The notes below the pieces were generated by a model, which made no database searches, was not told the DNA's origin, and was given only the letters and a program-made list of their open reading frames with translations. From Ktedonobacteria bacterium (GTDB lineage Bacteria; Chloroflexota; Ktedonobacteria; Ktedonobacterales; JACDGC01), in assembly GCA_027459785.1 (NCBI GenBank), contig DAIDGU010000083.1:1-62708 (forward strand): DNA of 62,708 nt, given 5' to 3'. Of the stretch, positions 1-7,762 are shown in pieces. Both the position numbers and the translations under genes were made by a program. Within the stretch, counting starts at the first letter, position 1. Each line of letters opens with the position of its first letter.

Positions 1-1088
1 GGCGCGGGGGCATGCTCGCGCTTGGTGCCGTGACGGTGCTGCTGCTGCTGGGCATCGGCGGCGGCATCTTGTATGCCGCGCGCCACGCGGGATCGCTGCC
101 TTTCGGCAGCACAACACCGGGGGCGGTGGTCGCCGCGCGGGGTTACTGCGCCGCCCTACAAGCTGGCAATTATACGCAAACGTACACCTACTTCGCGCCC
201 GCCCTGCAAACGACCATCCCCGCCGCCGTCTACCCGCAGCTCGCCAGGGACATCGACACGCAGCAAGGAGCAGTCACATCCTGCACCGTTGGCACGGCGA
301 ACGTGAACGGCAGCAGCGCCACCGTCGCCGCCACGGTCAAGCGCCAGAATAGCGCCGTCCAGCCGGTTACCTGGACCCTGGGGCTGAGCAACGGTGCGTG
401 GCGCTTCACGCAGGCACCGGAACCCTCCCTGCCGGCCCGCGCAACCGTCGCCGCCTACTGCACCGATCTCACCGCCGCGAACTATAGCGCCGCCTTCGCG
501 CTCTTCGCTCCCGCCGTCCAGCAGCAACTCGTCGCCGTAGCGGATTACACCTCCGCCGCGACCGACGCCGACACCGAACTGGGCAAGGCGACCGCCTGCG
601 CCACGACGGGCGTAGACATCGCCGCCGATGGCACTGCGACCGCGCACCTGCGCGTGATGCGCAAGCAAGCCGAAACAGATGATGTTCTCGTCAACAGCCC
701 GACCACCGGCTCAGCCCTGCTCGACGCCGCGCCGGATGTCTCGTTGCCCGCGCGCGTGACGGCCTACATGTTCTGTCAGGATCTCATGGCGCAGGATTAT
801 AACAGTGCCTTTGCCTTGCTCACGCCCAGCGCCCAACAAAACGTCGGCTCCGCCGATGCGCTCAAGCAGCGCATCCAGTCCGCCGAAACGTTCACCGGCC
901 CCATCACCGAATGCCACTCGCAGGTCTTCACGCTGAATAGCGACAAGCAATCAGGCGCGCTGACCGGCCATATCATCACCAAACCACTGATCGGCCAACT
1001 CAACCTGCCCGTGACTCTCGCGTTCGTCGTCACCGGCGGCAAATGGCTGATCGACGACTACCAGATCTCCGGCGTCCCGGTGACTTAA
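1..1088 (+). CDS. Membrane-anchored surface protein with three cysteine-pair repeats (5' partial)
   Basis: The frame is open to the first base of the window, and the paralogue just downstream has a cytosolic N-terminal segment before its membrane helix, so the true start probably lies upstream; the first visible ATG is at 12. The visible protein opens with one hydrophobic helix (LGAVTVLLLLGIGG) followed by three repeats of about 105 residues. Each repeat begins with a YC or FC motif, carries an N/DY..A/TF..LFAP/LTP helix, and has a second cysteine about 45 residues on, suggesting one disulfide per repeat outside the membrane. The pattern resembles NTF2-like extracellular domains but I cannot assign a family. 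No enzymatic motif is seen. It is probably a tandem duplicate of the next gene. Confidence 0.7.
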   Translation, partial: RGGMLALGAVTVLLLLGIGGGILYAARHAGSLPFGSTTPGAVVAARGYCAALQAGNYTQTYTYFAPALQTTIPAAVYPQLARDIDTQQGAVTSCTVGTANVNGSSATVAATVKRQNSAVQPVTWTLGLSNGAWRFTQAPEPSLPARATVAAYCTDLTAANYSAAFALFAPAVQQQLVAVADYTSAATDADTELGKATACATTGVDIAADGTATAHLRVMRKQAETDDVLVNSPTTGSALLDAAPDVSLPARVTAYMFCQDLMAQDYNSAFALLTPSAQQNVGSADALKQRIQSAETFTGPITECHSQVFTLNSDKQSGALTGHIITKPLIGQLNLPVTLAFVVTGGKWLIDDYQISGVPVT

Positions 1089-1281
1089 TCGGGCCATGTG
1101 TGAGCGAATGCCTAGCGCCAGCGTGACGGGGATCATAGGAGGGGGTGCGATCAGGCGCGTATGCTCAACCTGATCTGATATCCCCTGCGCAGGGTGCCGT
1201 CGCCGTCGCCTGCGGGCGGTGTCGTTGAAGAGCGGCGGGCCGGTGCGTAGCGGCAGCATACCGAAGGAGCTGCATACTCCC

Positions 1282-2292
1282 ATGAATCCTGATCCACAGA
1301 CTAATCCTGATCCGTCCTCATTCGCTGCGACCGATCCTGCGACCCCGTACCTGAGCGATATTGCCGCGCCGTTGGACGACGCGCCGACGGCCTGGAATGT
1401 CGCGCCGGGGAGCGCGCCGCCGCTGGTGGCCCCGCCGCCGTTGCCCCCCGCCGGAGGCCGCGACTGGCGGCGTTTGGCGCTGGTGGCTGTTGGTGTGGTG
1501 GCCGTGCTGGCGCTCATCGCCGGCATCGCGTTCGCCGCAACGAAGCGCGCGGCATCTACCAGCGCCACCCCGCTGAGCGTGGCGCAGAGCTATTGCGCGG
1601 CGGTGAAAGCGCAAAACTACAATAAAGCCTTCACCTATCTCGCGCCGATTGTACAGGCAACCATCACACAAGCCGCATTCCCCGCTGCCGCCCAGGCGGA
1701 AGACAGCGTGCGTGGACCACTGACCGGCTGCACGTTGGGTCAGGTGACGCTGAGTAACAATGGCAAGACGGCCACTCTGCCCGCCCTGCTGGCGCGCAAG
1801 CAAGCCGGCACACACACCTTCACCTGGCAACTGGCTCAAGCCACCAACGGCACCTGGCAATTCACCCAGTCGCCCGATGACGCCATCGTCCCCTTCGCGC
1901 TGATGACGCGCTATTGTGCCGACATCCAGGCGAATAACCTCGACACGGCCTATCAGCTCTTTTCCACGAACGAGCAGCAGACCGTCGGCACCGTAGATAA
2001 TTTCAAGACGGACATGGGCCAGACGGAGCAGTACACCGGCGCATTCACCGGCTGCCACGTGCAAACCCTGACGCTGAGCAGCGATCAGAAGCTGCAATAC
2101 ATCGGCCTTGCCTTCGACTTCGCCAATTACAAGAACGTGCCGGCGAACATGGCGATCCTCATCGCTACCTCCCAGGTGAACGATGTGAGCATGAAGGTGC
2201 AAGGGATCGATGTCTCGTTCCCCGTCCCCGTGAGCGAGATCCAGCAGATCCTGAGCGGCTTCGGCCTCACCAGCCCCAGCCAGGGCGCGTAG
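1282..2292 (+). CDS. Membrane-anchored surface protein with two cysteine-pair repeats
   Basis: Paralogue of the preceding gene. The start at 1282 is chosen because a GAAGGAG sequence lies at 1263-1269; an in-frame start at 1219 has no ribosome site. The N-terminal ~60 residues are acidic and proline-rich (many DP and PPLPP motifs) and likely cytosolic. One transmembrane helix (VAVGVVAVLALIAGIAF) follows, then two extracytoplasmic repeats, each with an SYC or RYC motif, an alternating aromatic helix (YNKAFTYLAP; LDTAYQLFST) and a partner cysteine (GCTLG; GCHVQ). The function is unknown; the layout fits a single-pass surface protein with a disulfide-stabilised ectodomain. It converges on the VKOR-like gene with only 13 bp between stop codons. 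Confidence 0.7.
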   Translation: MNPDPQTNPDPSSFAATDPATPYLSDIAAPLDDAPTAWNVAPGSAPPLVAPPPLPPAGGRDWRRLALVAVGVVAVLALIAGIAFAATKRAASTSATPLSVAQSYCAAVKAQNYNKAFTYLAPIVQATITQAAFPAAAQAEDSVRGPLTGCTLGQVTLSNNGKTATLPALLARKQAGTHTFTWQLAQATNGTWQFTQSPDDAIVPFALMTRYCADIQANNLDTAYQLFSTNEQQTVGTVDNFKTDMGQTEQYTGAFTGCHVQTLTLSSDQKLQYIGLAFDFANYKNVPANMAILIATSQVNDVSMKVQGIDVSFPVPVSEIQQILSGFGLTSPSQGA

Positions 2293-2305
2293 GGGCAACG
2301 TCGCG

Positions 2306-2980
2306 CTACGCCGTATAGGGAATGTGCGGCGGCGCGACGAGCAGGTGGCGCAGTTGATAACGCAGCGTCGCCAGGGGCTCGCGGATGCCCAGCGCATAGA
2401 CGGCGAGCGAGATGAGCGCCGATCCCAGGCACAGCGTACACCAGGCGTGCAGGTAAAACGTCTGCATGAAAATGAGCAGCGTGCTGACCAGCGCCAGGCC
2501 GAAGATCACCAGGCCGAAGAGCAGCGTGATCGCCGGCCACGTGCGCCAGCGGTCGCGTCCGCCCAGCGCGCCGGTGATGATATCCGCGCCATAGCCAAAG
2601 ACGCCCAGCACGGCATCCGGGATCGGCAAGTAACGGTCGATGACCGAGTGCAGCACACGATCACTGCTGGCGCTGCCGAAGATCGGATCCCACGGTTGGG
2701 CGATCAGCCCCAATTGCACCGCGCCCAGGTACGCCGAGATGAGCAGCCCCAGCACCGCCAGCCCCAGGATCGGCAAGCGTTCGCGCCAGGCGGAAGGCGA
2801 GCGTTCCGGCACATCGCCCTCCGCCGTCCCCCCCGTGAGGCGGACATGTCTGTCCGCCTGCGTCCCCGTGGGGCGGACATTCCTGTCCGCCGTTATCTTC
2901 GTTGGGCGCACATGCCCGTTCGCCGCCGTTTGGTACTCCTGATCTGGAGTACCGGGTTCGATGATAATGTGCCTGTTCAA
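2306..2980 (-). CDS. VKOR-family membrane thiol oxidoreductase, reduced-cysteine form
   Basis: Vitamin K epoxide reductase-like integral membrane protein of about 224 residues with four or five hydrophobic helices (LPILGLAVLGLLISAYLGAV; FGLVIFGLALVSTLLIFMQ). VKOR proteins reoxidise DsbA-type partners using quinone. The redox CxxC (HAWCTLCLGSA) is present in the last helical pair, but the loop before IPDAVLG that normally holds a second cysteine pair has none. I choose a TTG start at 2980, which overlaps the upstream SDR stop by 4 nt (TTGA) with an AAGGTG site ahead of it; an ATG at 3043 is the alternative and would overlap the SDR gene by 67 nt. Residues ~19-48 are encoded by palindromic repeats. 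Translational coupling to the SDR gene is likely. Confidence 0.75.
   Translation of the reverse strand: MNRHIIIEPGTPDQEYQTAANGHVRPTKITADRNVRPTGTQADRHVRLTGGTAEGDVPERSPSAWRERLPILGLAVLGLLISAYLGAVQLGLIAQPWDPIFGSASSDRVLHSVIDRYLPIPDAVLGVFGYGADIITGALGGRDRWRTWPAITLLFGLVIFGLALVSTLLIFMQTFYLHAWCTLCLGSALISLAVYALGIREPLATLRYQLRHLLVAPPHIPYTA
2838..2924. repeat. Three tandem copies of the GGCGGACA palindrome (family C) inside the VKOR-like gene
   Basis: Two clear copies and one degenerate copy of a roughly 21-bp palindrome of the form GGCGGACAT-TCCTGTCCGCC lie at 2838-2859, 2871-2891 and 2904-2924, spaced 33 bp apart. The same palindrome occurs at 5911-5970, 30045-30068 and 31749-31793. The spacing of 33 bp keeps the reading frame open through the N-terminal segment of the VKOR-like protein. 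Confidence 0.85.
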
Positions 2981-3984
2981 TCCAACACCTTGCGGCCAAC
3001 GATGGCCAGGCCGGCACCGGCGAGTGCGGCGGCGGCGATCCACGGGCGATGCGTCACTGCCCAGACTTCGGCGCTCTTCGGTTTGGCGCGCTTATCGAAG
3101 CGGCCATGCGCGCCATAATCGCGCGTGTCGTCCACGGGATGATCGAGGTTATCGGGCCGGTTGGGATTGCGCGGCTGATCCGTCTGCTGGCTCTTGTAGC
3201 CGGTGCGCGCCAGATACCAGTCGCCCAGGCCGGGGAAGAACTTGTTGCCGATGATGGCGATCTGGGTGGACATGCCCACGAAGATCTCGCGGCGGCGATG
3301 GTGCGCGGCGAAGTAGATCGCCTCTGCCGCGACCTCCGGCTCATAGATCGGCGGCACCGGCTGCGCTTTATCGGGCAGGCGGCTACGCACCCAGCCGAAC
3401 TGCGGCGTGTTCAGCGCCGGCATCTGCACCATCGTGATCCACACCTTGCTCTTGTCGTGCAGCAGTTCGCAGCGCACCGACTCCGAGAAACCCTGGATGG
3501 CATGCTTGCTGCCACAATACGCCGATTGCAGGGGAATCCCACGATAGGCCAGCGCGGAGCCGACCAGCACAATTGTCCCCTTATCGCGCGGCAACATGCG
3601 CTTCAAAGCGGCCTGCGTGCCATACACAAAACCGAGATAGTTCACCTCGGTCACGCGCTTGAACTCTGCCGCGGTCATCTCCTTAAAAGGCGAGAAGACC
3701 GATTCCATCGCGTCGTTGACCCAGATGTCGATGGGACCGAAGGCTTCTTCGATCAAGGTTGCGGCGCGTTCCACGGCATCGGGATCGGCGACATCGGTGG
3801 GGATGGTGATGGCCTTGCCACCCAGTTCTTCCACCTCGCGCCGCGCGCCTTCCAGGCCGGCATCGCCGCGCGCGATGAGGCCGATTTGCGCGCCCCGGCG
3901 GGCGAAGGCTTGCACGGCGGCACGCCCGACGCCCGCTGAGGCGCCGGTGATGGCGACGACTTCCGGGTTATTCGCGGTAGGCAT
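2977..3984 (-). CDS. SDR-family oxidoreductase with C-terminal membrane helix
   Basis: Classical short-chain dehydrogenase/reductase of about 335 residues. The N-terminal Rossmann fold carries TGASAGVG for cofactor binding, and the active-site YCGSK provides the Tyr and Lys. The usual NNAG motif reads NDAM. After the ~250-residue catalytic core there is an extension with an Asn/Arg/Asp-rich segment (PRNPNRPDNLDHP) and a final hydrophobic helix (IAAAALAGAGLAIVG), which would tether it to the membrane. The start at 3984 begins just before the Rossmann strand and has AAAGGAG upstream; the longer open frame to 4149 is Cys/Pro-rich and unlike the family. The substrate is unknown. It is coupled to the VKOR-like gene by a 4-nt overlap. 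Confidence 0.85.
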   Translation of the reverse strand: MPTANNPEVVAITGASAGVGRAAVQAFARRGAQIGLIARGDAGLEGARREVEELGGKAITIPTDVADPDAVERAATLIEEAFGPIDIWVNDAMESVFSPFKEMTAAEFKRVTEVNYLGFVYGTQAALKRMLPRDKGTIVLVGSALAYRGIPLQSAYCGSKHAIQGFSESVRCELLHDKSKVWITMVQMPALNTPQFGWVRSRLPDKAQPVPPIYEPEVAAEAIYFAAHHRRREIFVGMSTQIAIIGNKFFPGLGDWYLARTGYKSQQTDQPRNPNRPDNLDHPVDDTRDYGAHGRFDKRAKPKSAEVWAVTHRPWIAAAALAGAGLAIVGRKVLD

Positions 3985-4142
3985 AGCTTTGGGTAACTCC
4001 TTTGCGTCTACGTCAAAACAACTGGCAGGCGGGACGTGAATGCCGCCTCTTCCAGTTATCCCGCAGTTTGCATGCCCAGGCGGACAAGGGGACGCCTCAA
4101 GCGAGATTTTGCGCGTGCGATGTGATTTGCAGCAACAATGTA

Positions 4143-4171
4143 TTGACATGCCACAACATTATTGCTACTAT
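4143..4171 (+). promoter_or_regulatory. Sigma-70-type promoter for HTH regulator and map
   Basis: TTGACA at 4143-4148 and TACTAT at 4166-4171 with a 17-bp spacer, in a locally AT-rich stretch. Transcription would begin near 4179, about 45 nt before the regulator's preferred start at 4225. Confidence 0.7.
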
Positions 4172-4224
4172 AGTCATAGGGTGGTATGGTAAAGGGAACA
4201 CCATCGCGCTGGGAGGCGACCCTC

Positions 4225-4506
4225 ATGACCATCTCTTGCCGGCTGCGCGTCTTGCTGGCGCGCGTCAATGTGGCGCGTGCCGAACGTGACCTGGCACCGC
4301 TGAGCTTGCGCCAACTCGCCGCCGAAAGCGGCGTCTCGCTGAGCGTGCTGACGGCGCTCAACACGGGCCGCAACCAGCGGATCGACTATCATACTATCGA
4401 TCGGTTGCTGGTCTGTTTCAATCGCTATTTCCGCGTCAGCACCGCCGATCTGTTAGCCTGGGAGCACGATCCCGCATCACCAATTCAGGTGCCGTGCTCC
4501 CCCTGA
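4225..4506 (+). CDS. Small Cro/C1-type HTH transcriptional regulator
   Basis: A 93-residue protein that is essentially one helix-turn-helix domain of the XRE (HTH_26-like) class: SLRQLAAESGVSLSVLTALN forms the two DNA-binding helices, followed by the conserved R..IDYHTIDRLLVCF helix. Such proteins are often stand-alone repressors. The start at 4225 is preferred over 4186 because GGGAGG lies at 4211-4216, while 4186 would sit only ~7 nt after the predicted transcription start. It is followed after 14 nt by map, so the two are probably co-transcribed and the regulator may act on its own promoter. Confidence 0.8.
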   Translation: MTISCRLRVLLARVNVARAERDLAPLSLRQLAAESGVSLSVLTALNTGRNQRIDYHTIDRLLVCFNRYFRVSTADLLAWEHDPASPIQVPCSP

Positions 4507-4520
4507 AGGGAGCATAGGGC

Positions 4521-5318
4521 ATGAGCAATCACAAGTCCACAGCGCAGATCGCCGCGATGCGCGCGGCGGGGCTGATCGTCTGGCAGGCGCACCAGGTCGC
4601 GGCGGAATGGGCGCGACCGGGCATCACCACGGCGGAGATCGACGCGGCGGTCGAGACGTATATCCTGGCGCAGGGGGCCGCGCCACTCTTCAAGGGCCAA
4701 CCGGGGCGCGTGCCGTTCCCGGCCACGACCTGCATCTCACTTAACGATGAGGTGGTGCATGGCATCCCTGGCGCGCGGGCGCTGCGCGCCGGCGATATCG
4801 TCAGCATCGACATCGGCTGCCGGCTGAACGGCTGGTGCGCCGACGCCGCGCAGACTCACCCCGTCGGTTCTATCCCCGCCGACCGCCAGCGTTTGCTGAC
4901 GACGACCGAAGGCGCGCTGCGCCTGGCGTTGCAGATGCTTCGCCCCGGCCTGCGCTGGAGCGTGATTGCGCGGCGGATGGTGCAGTATGTGGAGGAAGCG
5001 GGTTGCGCGATGGTCGCCGCATCCAGCGGCCTGACGGGCCACGGCGTCGGGCGCGAACTCCACGAAGCGCCGGTCGTTCCCAACGTCGTCACGCACCATT
5101 ACCCGGATTTCACGCTGGCTGTGGGCATGGTCATCGCCATCGAGCCGATGGTGAACCTTGGCACCTCGCGTGTGCGCCAGCTCGCCGACGGCTGGACCAT
5201 CGTTAGCCAGGACGGTTCACCCAGCGCGCATTTCGAGCATACCATTGCCATCACCGCCGAGGGACCGCAAGTGCTGACCGCTGGGCCGGCGGGGCAAGGC
5301 TGGTCCATGCCCTCGTGA
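4521..5318 (+). CDS. map: Methionine aminopeptidase, type I
   Basis: Cytosolic metalloprotease that removes the initiator methionine from new proteins. At 265 residues it matches type I enzymes. The five dinuclear-metal ligands are visible: D97 (SIDIGC), D108 (CADAAQTH), H174 (TGHGVGREL), E208 (AIEPM) and E239 (FEHT); H80 (VVHGIP) and H181 are the usual active-site histidines. There is no N-terminal zinc-finger extension. An AAGGGAGC ribosome site precedes the ATG. It sits directly after the HTH regulator rather than in the common secY-adk-map ribosomal cluster, so it may be a second, regulated copy. Confidence 0.95.
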   Translation: MSNHKSTAQIAAMRAAGLIVWQAHQVAAEWARPGITTAEIDAAVETYILAQGAAPLFKGQPGRVPFPATTCISLNDEVVHGIPGARALRAGDIVSIDIGCRLNGWCADAAQTHPVGSIPADRQRLLTTTEGALRLALQMLRPGLRWSVIARRMVQYVEEAGCAMVAASSGLTGHGVGRELHEAPVVPNVVTHHYPDFTLAVGMVIAIEPMVNLGTSRVRQLADGWTIVSQDGSPSAHFEHTIAITAEGPQVLTAGPAGQGWSMPS

Positions 5319-5416
5319 CACGGTTGGTTTCATCGAACTCTCATCCGGCTTTCATGCGCGGTTCATCCGTCTGGCGTACGATCAGGGCAGTGGACGCGCT
5401 GAGAGGAGCAAAACCG

Positions 5417-5875
5417 ATGGAACTGACTGCCGCTACCCCAACCGTAGCGATCATTGATAGCGACGAGCGTGCGATTGCACCGAGCCGTGCCGCGCTGGCG
5501 GCGCTGGGCTATGTCGTCGGCTGGTTTCGCCAGCCCTGGCGGCTGCTAGACATGATCATGGAAGACTGCCCAACGGTGGTACTCATCGCCGGCAGTCGCG
5601 CGGACCATTTCGACCGCTGGCCCGCCGTGCAGGCGCTGCACGAGATGGGCTGCGCCGTCATCCTGGCAACGAACGACCCGACAGCCCGCCACGAACTTTT
5701 CACCACGCCACGCGGGCGCTGCGCCGTCGCCGCCGTGCGCGTCCCCTATGATCTGCGGGCCATGCTGACCGCCGTCACCCGCGCCGTACAGCAATATCCC
5801 GCCAACCTGCGCGGTGGCGCTACCACACCACGGGCCGCTGCCCAAGAGACGGCCTGCCAGGCGCGGAGCGCGTGA
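5417..5875 (+). CDS. Receiver-like protein lacking the phosphorylation site (pseudo-receiver)
   Basis: About 152 residues with the outline of a CheY-type receiver: acidic pocket IIDSDE (residues 12-17), alternating helices and strands, and RVPYDLRAML where receivers carry a conserved Lys-Pro. However, the strand that should end in the phospho-accepting Asp reads VVLIAGS, with Ala at that position, and the Lys is replaced by Arg. It is therefore likely to be a phosphorylation-independent receiver or a degraded response regulator. The start at 5417 follows a strong GAGAGGAGC site. The C-terminal ~25 residues are Ala/Thr/Gln-rich and probably unstructured. No partner kinase is adjacent. Confidence 0.65.
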   Translation: MELTAATPTVAIIDSDERAIAPSRAALAALGYVVGWFRQPWRLLDMIMEDCPTVVLIAGSRADHFDRWPAVQALHEMGCAVILATNDPTARHELFTTPRGRCAVAAVRVPYDLRAMLTAVTRAVQQYPANLRGGATTPRAAAQETACQARSA

Positions 5876-5910
5876 GCGCCCCTACTTTTTGCGGGTGATC
5901 CGTAAGGATA

Positions 5911-5970
5911 CCGGAGGACAGACATTCCTGTCTGTCACGCTTCCCCGGAGGACAGACATTCCTGTCTGTC
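5911..5970. repeat. Two copies of the ACAGACATTCCTGTCTGT palindrome (family C variant)
   Basis: Two 26-bp near-identical copies (5911-5936 and 5945-5970), starting 34 bp apart, each CCGGAGGACAGAC followed by its inverse. They lie between the receiver-like gene and the vapC remnant. Like the copies at 2838 and 30045 they are perfect hairpins but lack a T-run, so they are not ordinary terminators. Confidence 0.85.
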
Positions 5971-6088
5971 CGGTCCCAACGACCACCGTCTTTACCGAAA
6001 GGGGTATTAAACCCACGAGATCAGCGAAGGATGCTAGGATGGAGCCTCCTTCGCACTTGATCTAGCGGTTTTCTCTAACAGGTAGTTC

Positions 6089-6117
6089 TTGTCAGAAAGT
6101 CACTAAAGTTGTATACT
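6089..6117 (+). promoter_or_regulatory. Sigma-70-type promoter upstream of vapC remnant and fliM
   Basis: TTGTCA at 6089-6094 and TATACT at 6112-6117 with a 17-bp spacer. It lies 240 bp before the fliM start, so it either gives fliM a long leader or is left over from the lost toxin-antitoxin locus that the remnant at 6146-6260 represents. Confidence 0.5.
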
Positions 6118-6145
6118 AGTGATAATCTGATCGAGTGATCAAAAC

Positions 6146-6260
6146 AAGCGTCTCATCGACGAACTTGAGGTAGAGGAATCAAACAGCGCCCATACAAGAA
6201 GCACTAGCTACTGATGCTGACTTCGTACAAGCTGGATTCGTCAGGCTACTCGTATCCTAA
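6146..6260 (+). pseudogene. Remnant of a VapC-type PIN toxin gene (3' end)
   Basis: Codons 6192-6260 read IQEALATDADFVQAGFVRLL followed by VS and a stop. This closely matches the C-terminus of the intact PIN protein at 51940-52362 (MREALTTDQHFTQAGFVKLL), including the last acidic active-site residue. Upstream, a different frame reads RLIDELEVEES, compatible with the SLVD... segment of the family after a frameshift. No start codon or N-terminal half survives. The stretch is AT-rich relative to its neighbours, as is the intact vapC-like gene. Confidence 0.55.
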
Positions 6261-6358
6261 TTAAAGGACTTGAACATTTTCAGGACTTTTGGCCCTATGG
6301 CATCAGTTAAAGATAGTGCATGCTGAGGATGCAGGATGCGCAATGGGAGAATGATGCG

Positions 6359-7429
6359 ATGCCACAGGATGCTCTGACCCAGGAAGCGATTGATCAACTG
6401 CTACGCGCGATGAGTGGGGACGCGGATGCGGCCCTGGCGACCGCCGATGCGGAAGCGGCCCCCGCCCCGCCGGTACGCCGCGCGCCCAGACCGGAGCGCA
6501 CGGGAAATGGCCTCGCGCCCACCACGCCCGCTCCCGCCGCGCCTCGGCGCATCCGCGACTACGACTTCCGCCGCCCCAACCGCATCTCCAAGGAGTATAT
6601 GCGCGGGCTGCGCCTGATTCACGAGAGCTTCGCCCGCGAAGCGCCGCGCGTGTGGGGGCCGCTGCTGCGCGCGGGCGGCCAGGTGAAGATCGCCTCGATG
6701 GATCAGACGATCTATGAAGAGTTCCGCAACCATCTCGCACCGAATTGTTTCGTCTGCACGGCGTCGCTCTTGCCTCTGGAAGGGGAGATCGCGTTTCATA
6801 TCGACCTGGACACCGCCTTCGTCATCATCGATCGCCTCCTGGGTGGCCCTGGCACGGGCCTGAAACAGACGCGCGAACTGACCCCGCTGGAACTCAACAT
6901 CGTGCAGCGGATGATCACCACGATCTTGCCACTGTGGCGCGAGGCATGGTTGCCGATCATCCATCTTGAGCCGGCGATTGGGCGCACCCTTGCCAGCATC
7001 GAATTTCTGCAACTGACGCCAGCGAACGAATCGGTGTTGGTGACGACCTTTCAGGCGCACTTCCTGAATAGCGAGATCGAGATGACCGTCTGCATTCCCT
7101 ATGCCCTCATCGCACCGATTCTGACGCGCATCGTGTCAACCGAACACGCCGGCGGCAGCCTGGGCAATGACGAGATCGACCGCGAGCGCCTGATGCACCG
7201 CATGCGCCATATGCCACTGGAGATCACCGCGCGGCTAGGAACCGCGCCGATCCCCATCGCCGACCTCGCGCAGCTCACCGTGGGCGATGTCATCCGCCTG
7301 GATGTTCCCGCCGAGGGCGGTCAAGGCTTGCTGTATGTCAGCGACCGCCCGCACTTCGTCATCCGCCCCGGTCTGGCGCATGGCAACCTGGCTGTGCAAG
7401 TGACAGACATTTTCCAATCACGGGAATAA
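6359..7429 (+). CDS. fliM: Flagellar motor switch protein FliM
   Basis: Component of the cytoplasmic C-ring that binds phospho-CheY and reverses flagellar rotation. The N-terminus carries the CheY-binding signature (LTQEAIDQLL, residues 6-15), a Pro/Ala linker follows, then the FliM middle domain beginning at IRDYDFRRPNRIS and running through FEFL-type repeats, and a C-terminal SpoA/FliN-like domain (IPIADLAQLTVGDVIRLD). The 356-residue length is typical. The start at 6359 has GGGAGA at 6345-6350. No other flagellar or chemotaxis gene is in the window, so it is an orphan here; neighbouring genes are unrelated. Confidence 0.93.
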   Translation: MPQDALTQEAIDQLLRAMSGDADAALATADAEAAPAPPVRRAPRPERTGNGLAPTTPAPAAPRRIRDYDFRRPNRISKEYMRGLRLIHESFAREAPRVWGPLLRAGGQVKIASMDQTIYEEFRNHLAPNCFVCTASLLPLEGEIAFHIDLDTAFVIIDRLLGGPGTGLKQTRELTPLELNIVQRMITTILPLWREAWLPIIHLEPAIGRTLASIEFLQLTPANESVLVTTFQAHFLNSEIEMTVCIPYALIAPILTRIVSTEHAGGSLGNDEIDRERLMHRMRHMPLEITARLGTAPIPIADLAQLTVGDVIRLDVPAEGGQGLLYVSDRPHFVIRPGLAHGNLAVQVTDIFQSRE

Positions 7430-7468
7430 TTTGGTTTTGGGGCAAACCTAACACGCCCGGCGGCGTTG

Positions 7469-7500
7469 TATGGGCGCGACTCAGCGCGCCCCGCGTTCCC
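7469..7500. repeat. Family E repeat (TATGGGCGCG...GCGCGCC...CGTTCCC)
   Basis: A short palindrome, GGGCGCG-N5-GCGCGCCC-like, followed by CGTTCCCCC. The same string with a different loop recurs at 22801-22832. The rest of the 7430-7585 gap is C-rich repeats of CGCGCCCCGTTGTC/CGTTCCCCC and holds no gene that I can see. Confidence 0.6.
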
Positions 7501-7585
7501 CCAGCGCGCCCCGTTGTCTCTCCCGTTCCCCCCTCGCGTCCCGTTGTCTATACCAACTGTCCCATTTTCCCCGGCATAGCCCCAA

Positions 7586-7617
7586 CAAAAAAAGAGGCGA
7601 GCCGGATAGGCTCGCCT
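7586..7617 (-). terminator. Rho-independent terminator of the KGG-repeat gene
   Basis: A 9-bp perfect stem (AGGCGAGCC at 7595-7603 with GGCTCGCCT at 7609-7617) and 5-nt loop. On the minus strand it is followed by CTTTTTTTG, so it ends transcription coming from 8062. It lies 145 bp past the KGG gene's stop codon. Confidence 0.85.
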
Positions 7618-7762
7618 GATGAGTGCAAAACCGCGCGATGGCGAAGGTGCGAGAGAAAAGGAAATGGGACGCGCCCACGCAAGGGTGCGCCTCGCGGGCG
7701 CTGGCACCAATTGGTCAACTTGTCCCGCGAGACGCAGCACACTTCAACATGGTTGTGAAGGG

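Noticed and set aside
1318..2397. Minus-strand open frame opposite the second surface protein
   Set aside because: No domain, Arg/Gly-rich composition, and it overlaps the end of the VKOR-like gene in a different frame.
5911..5970. Palindromes as transcription terminators for the receiver-like gene
   Set aside because: The hairpins lack a T-run and match an interspersed repeat family found in other settings, including inside coding sequence.
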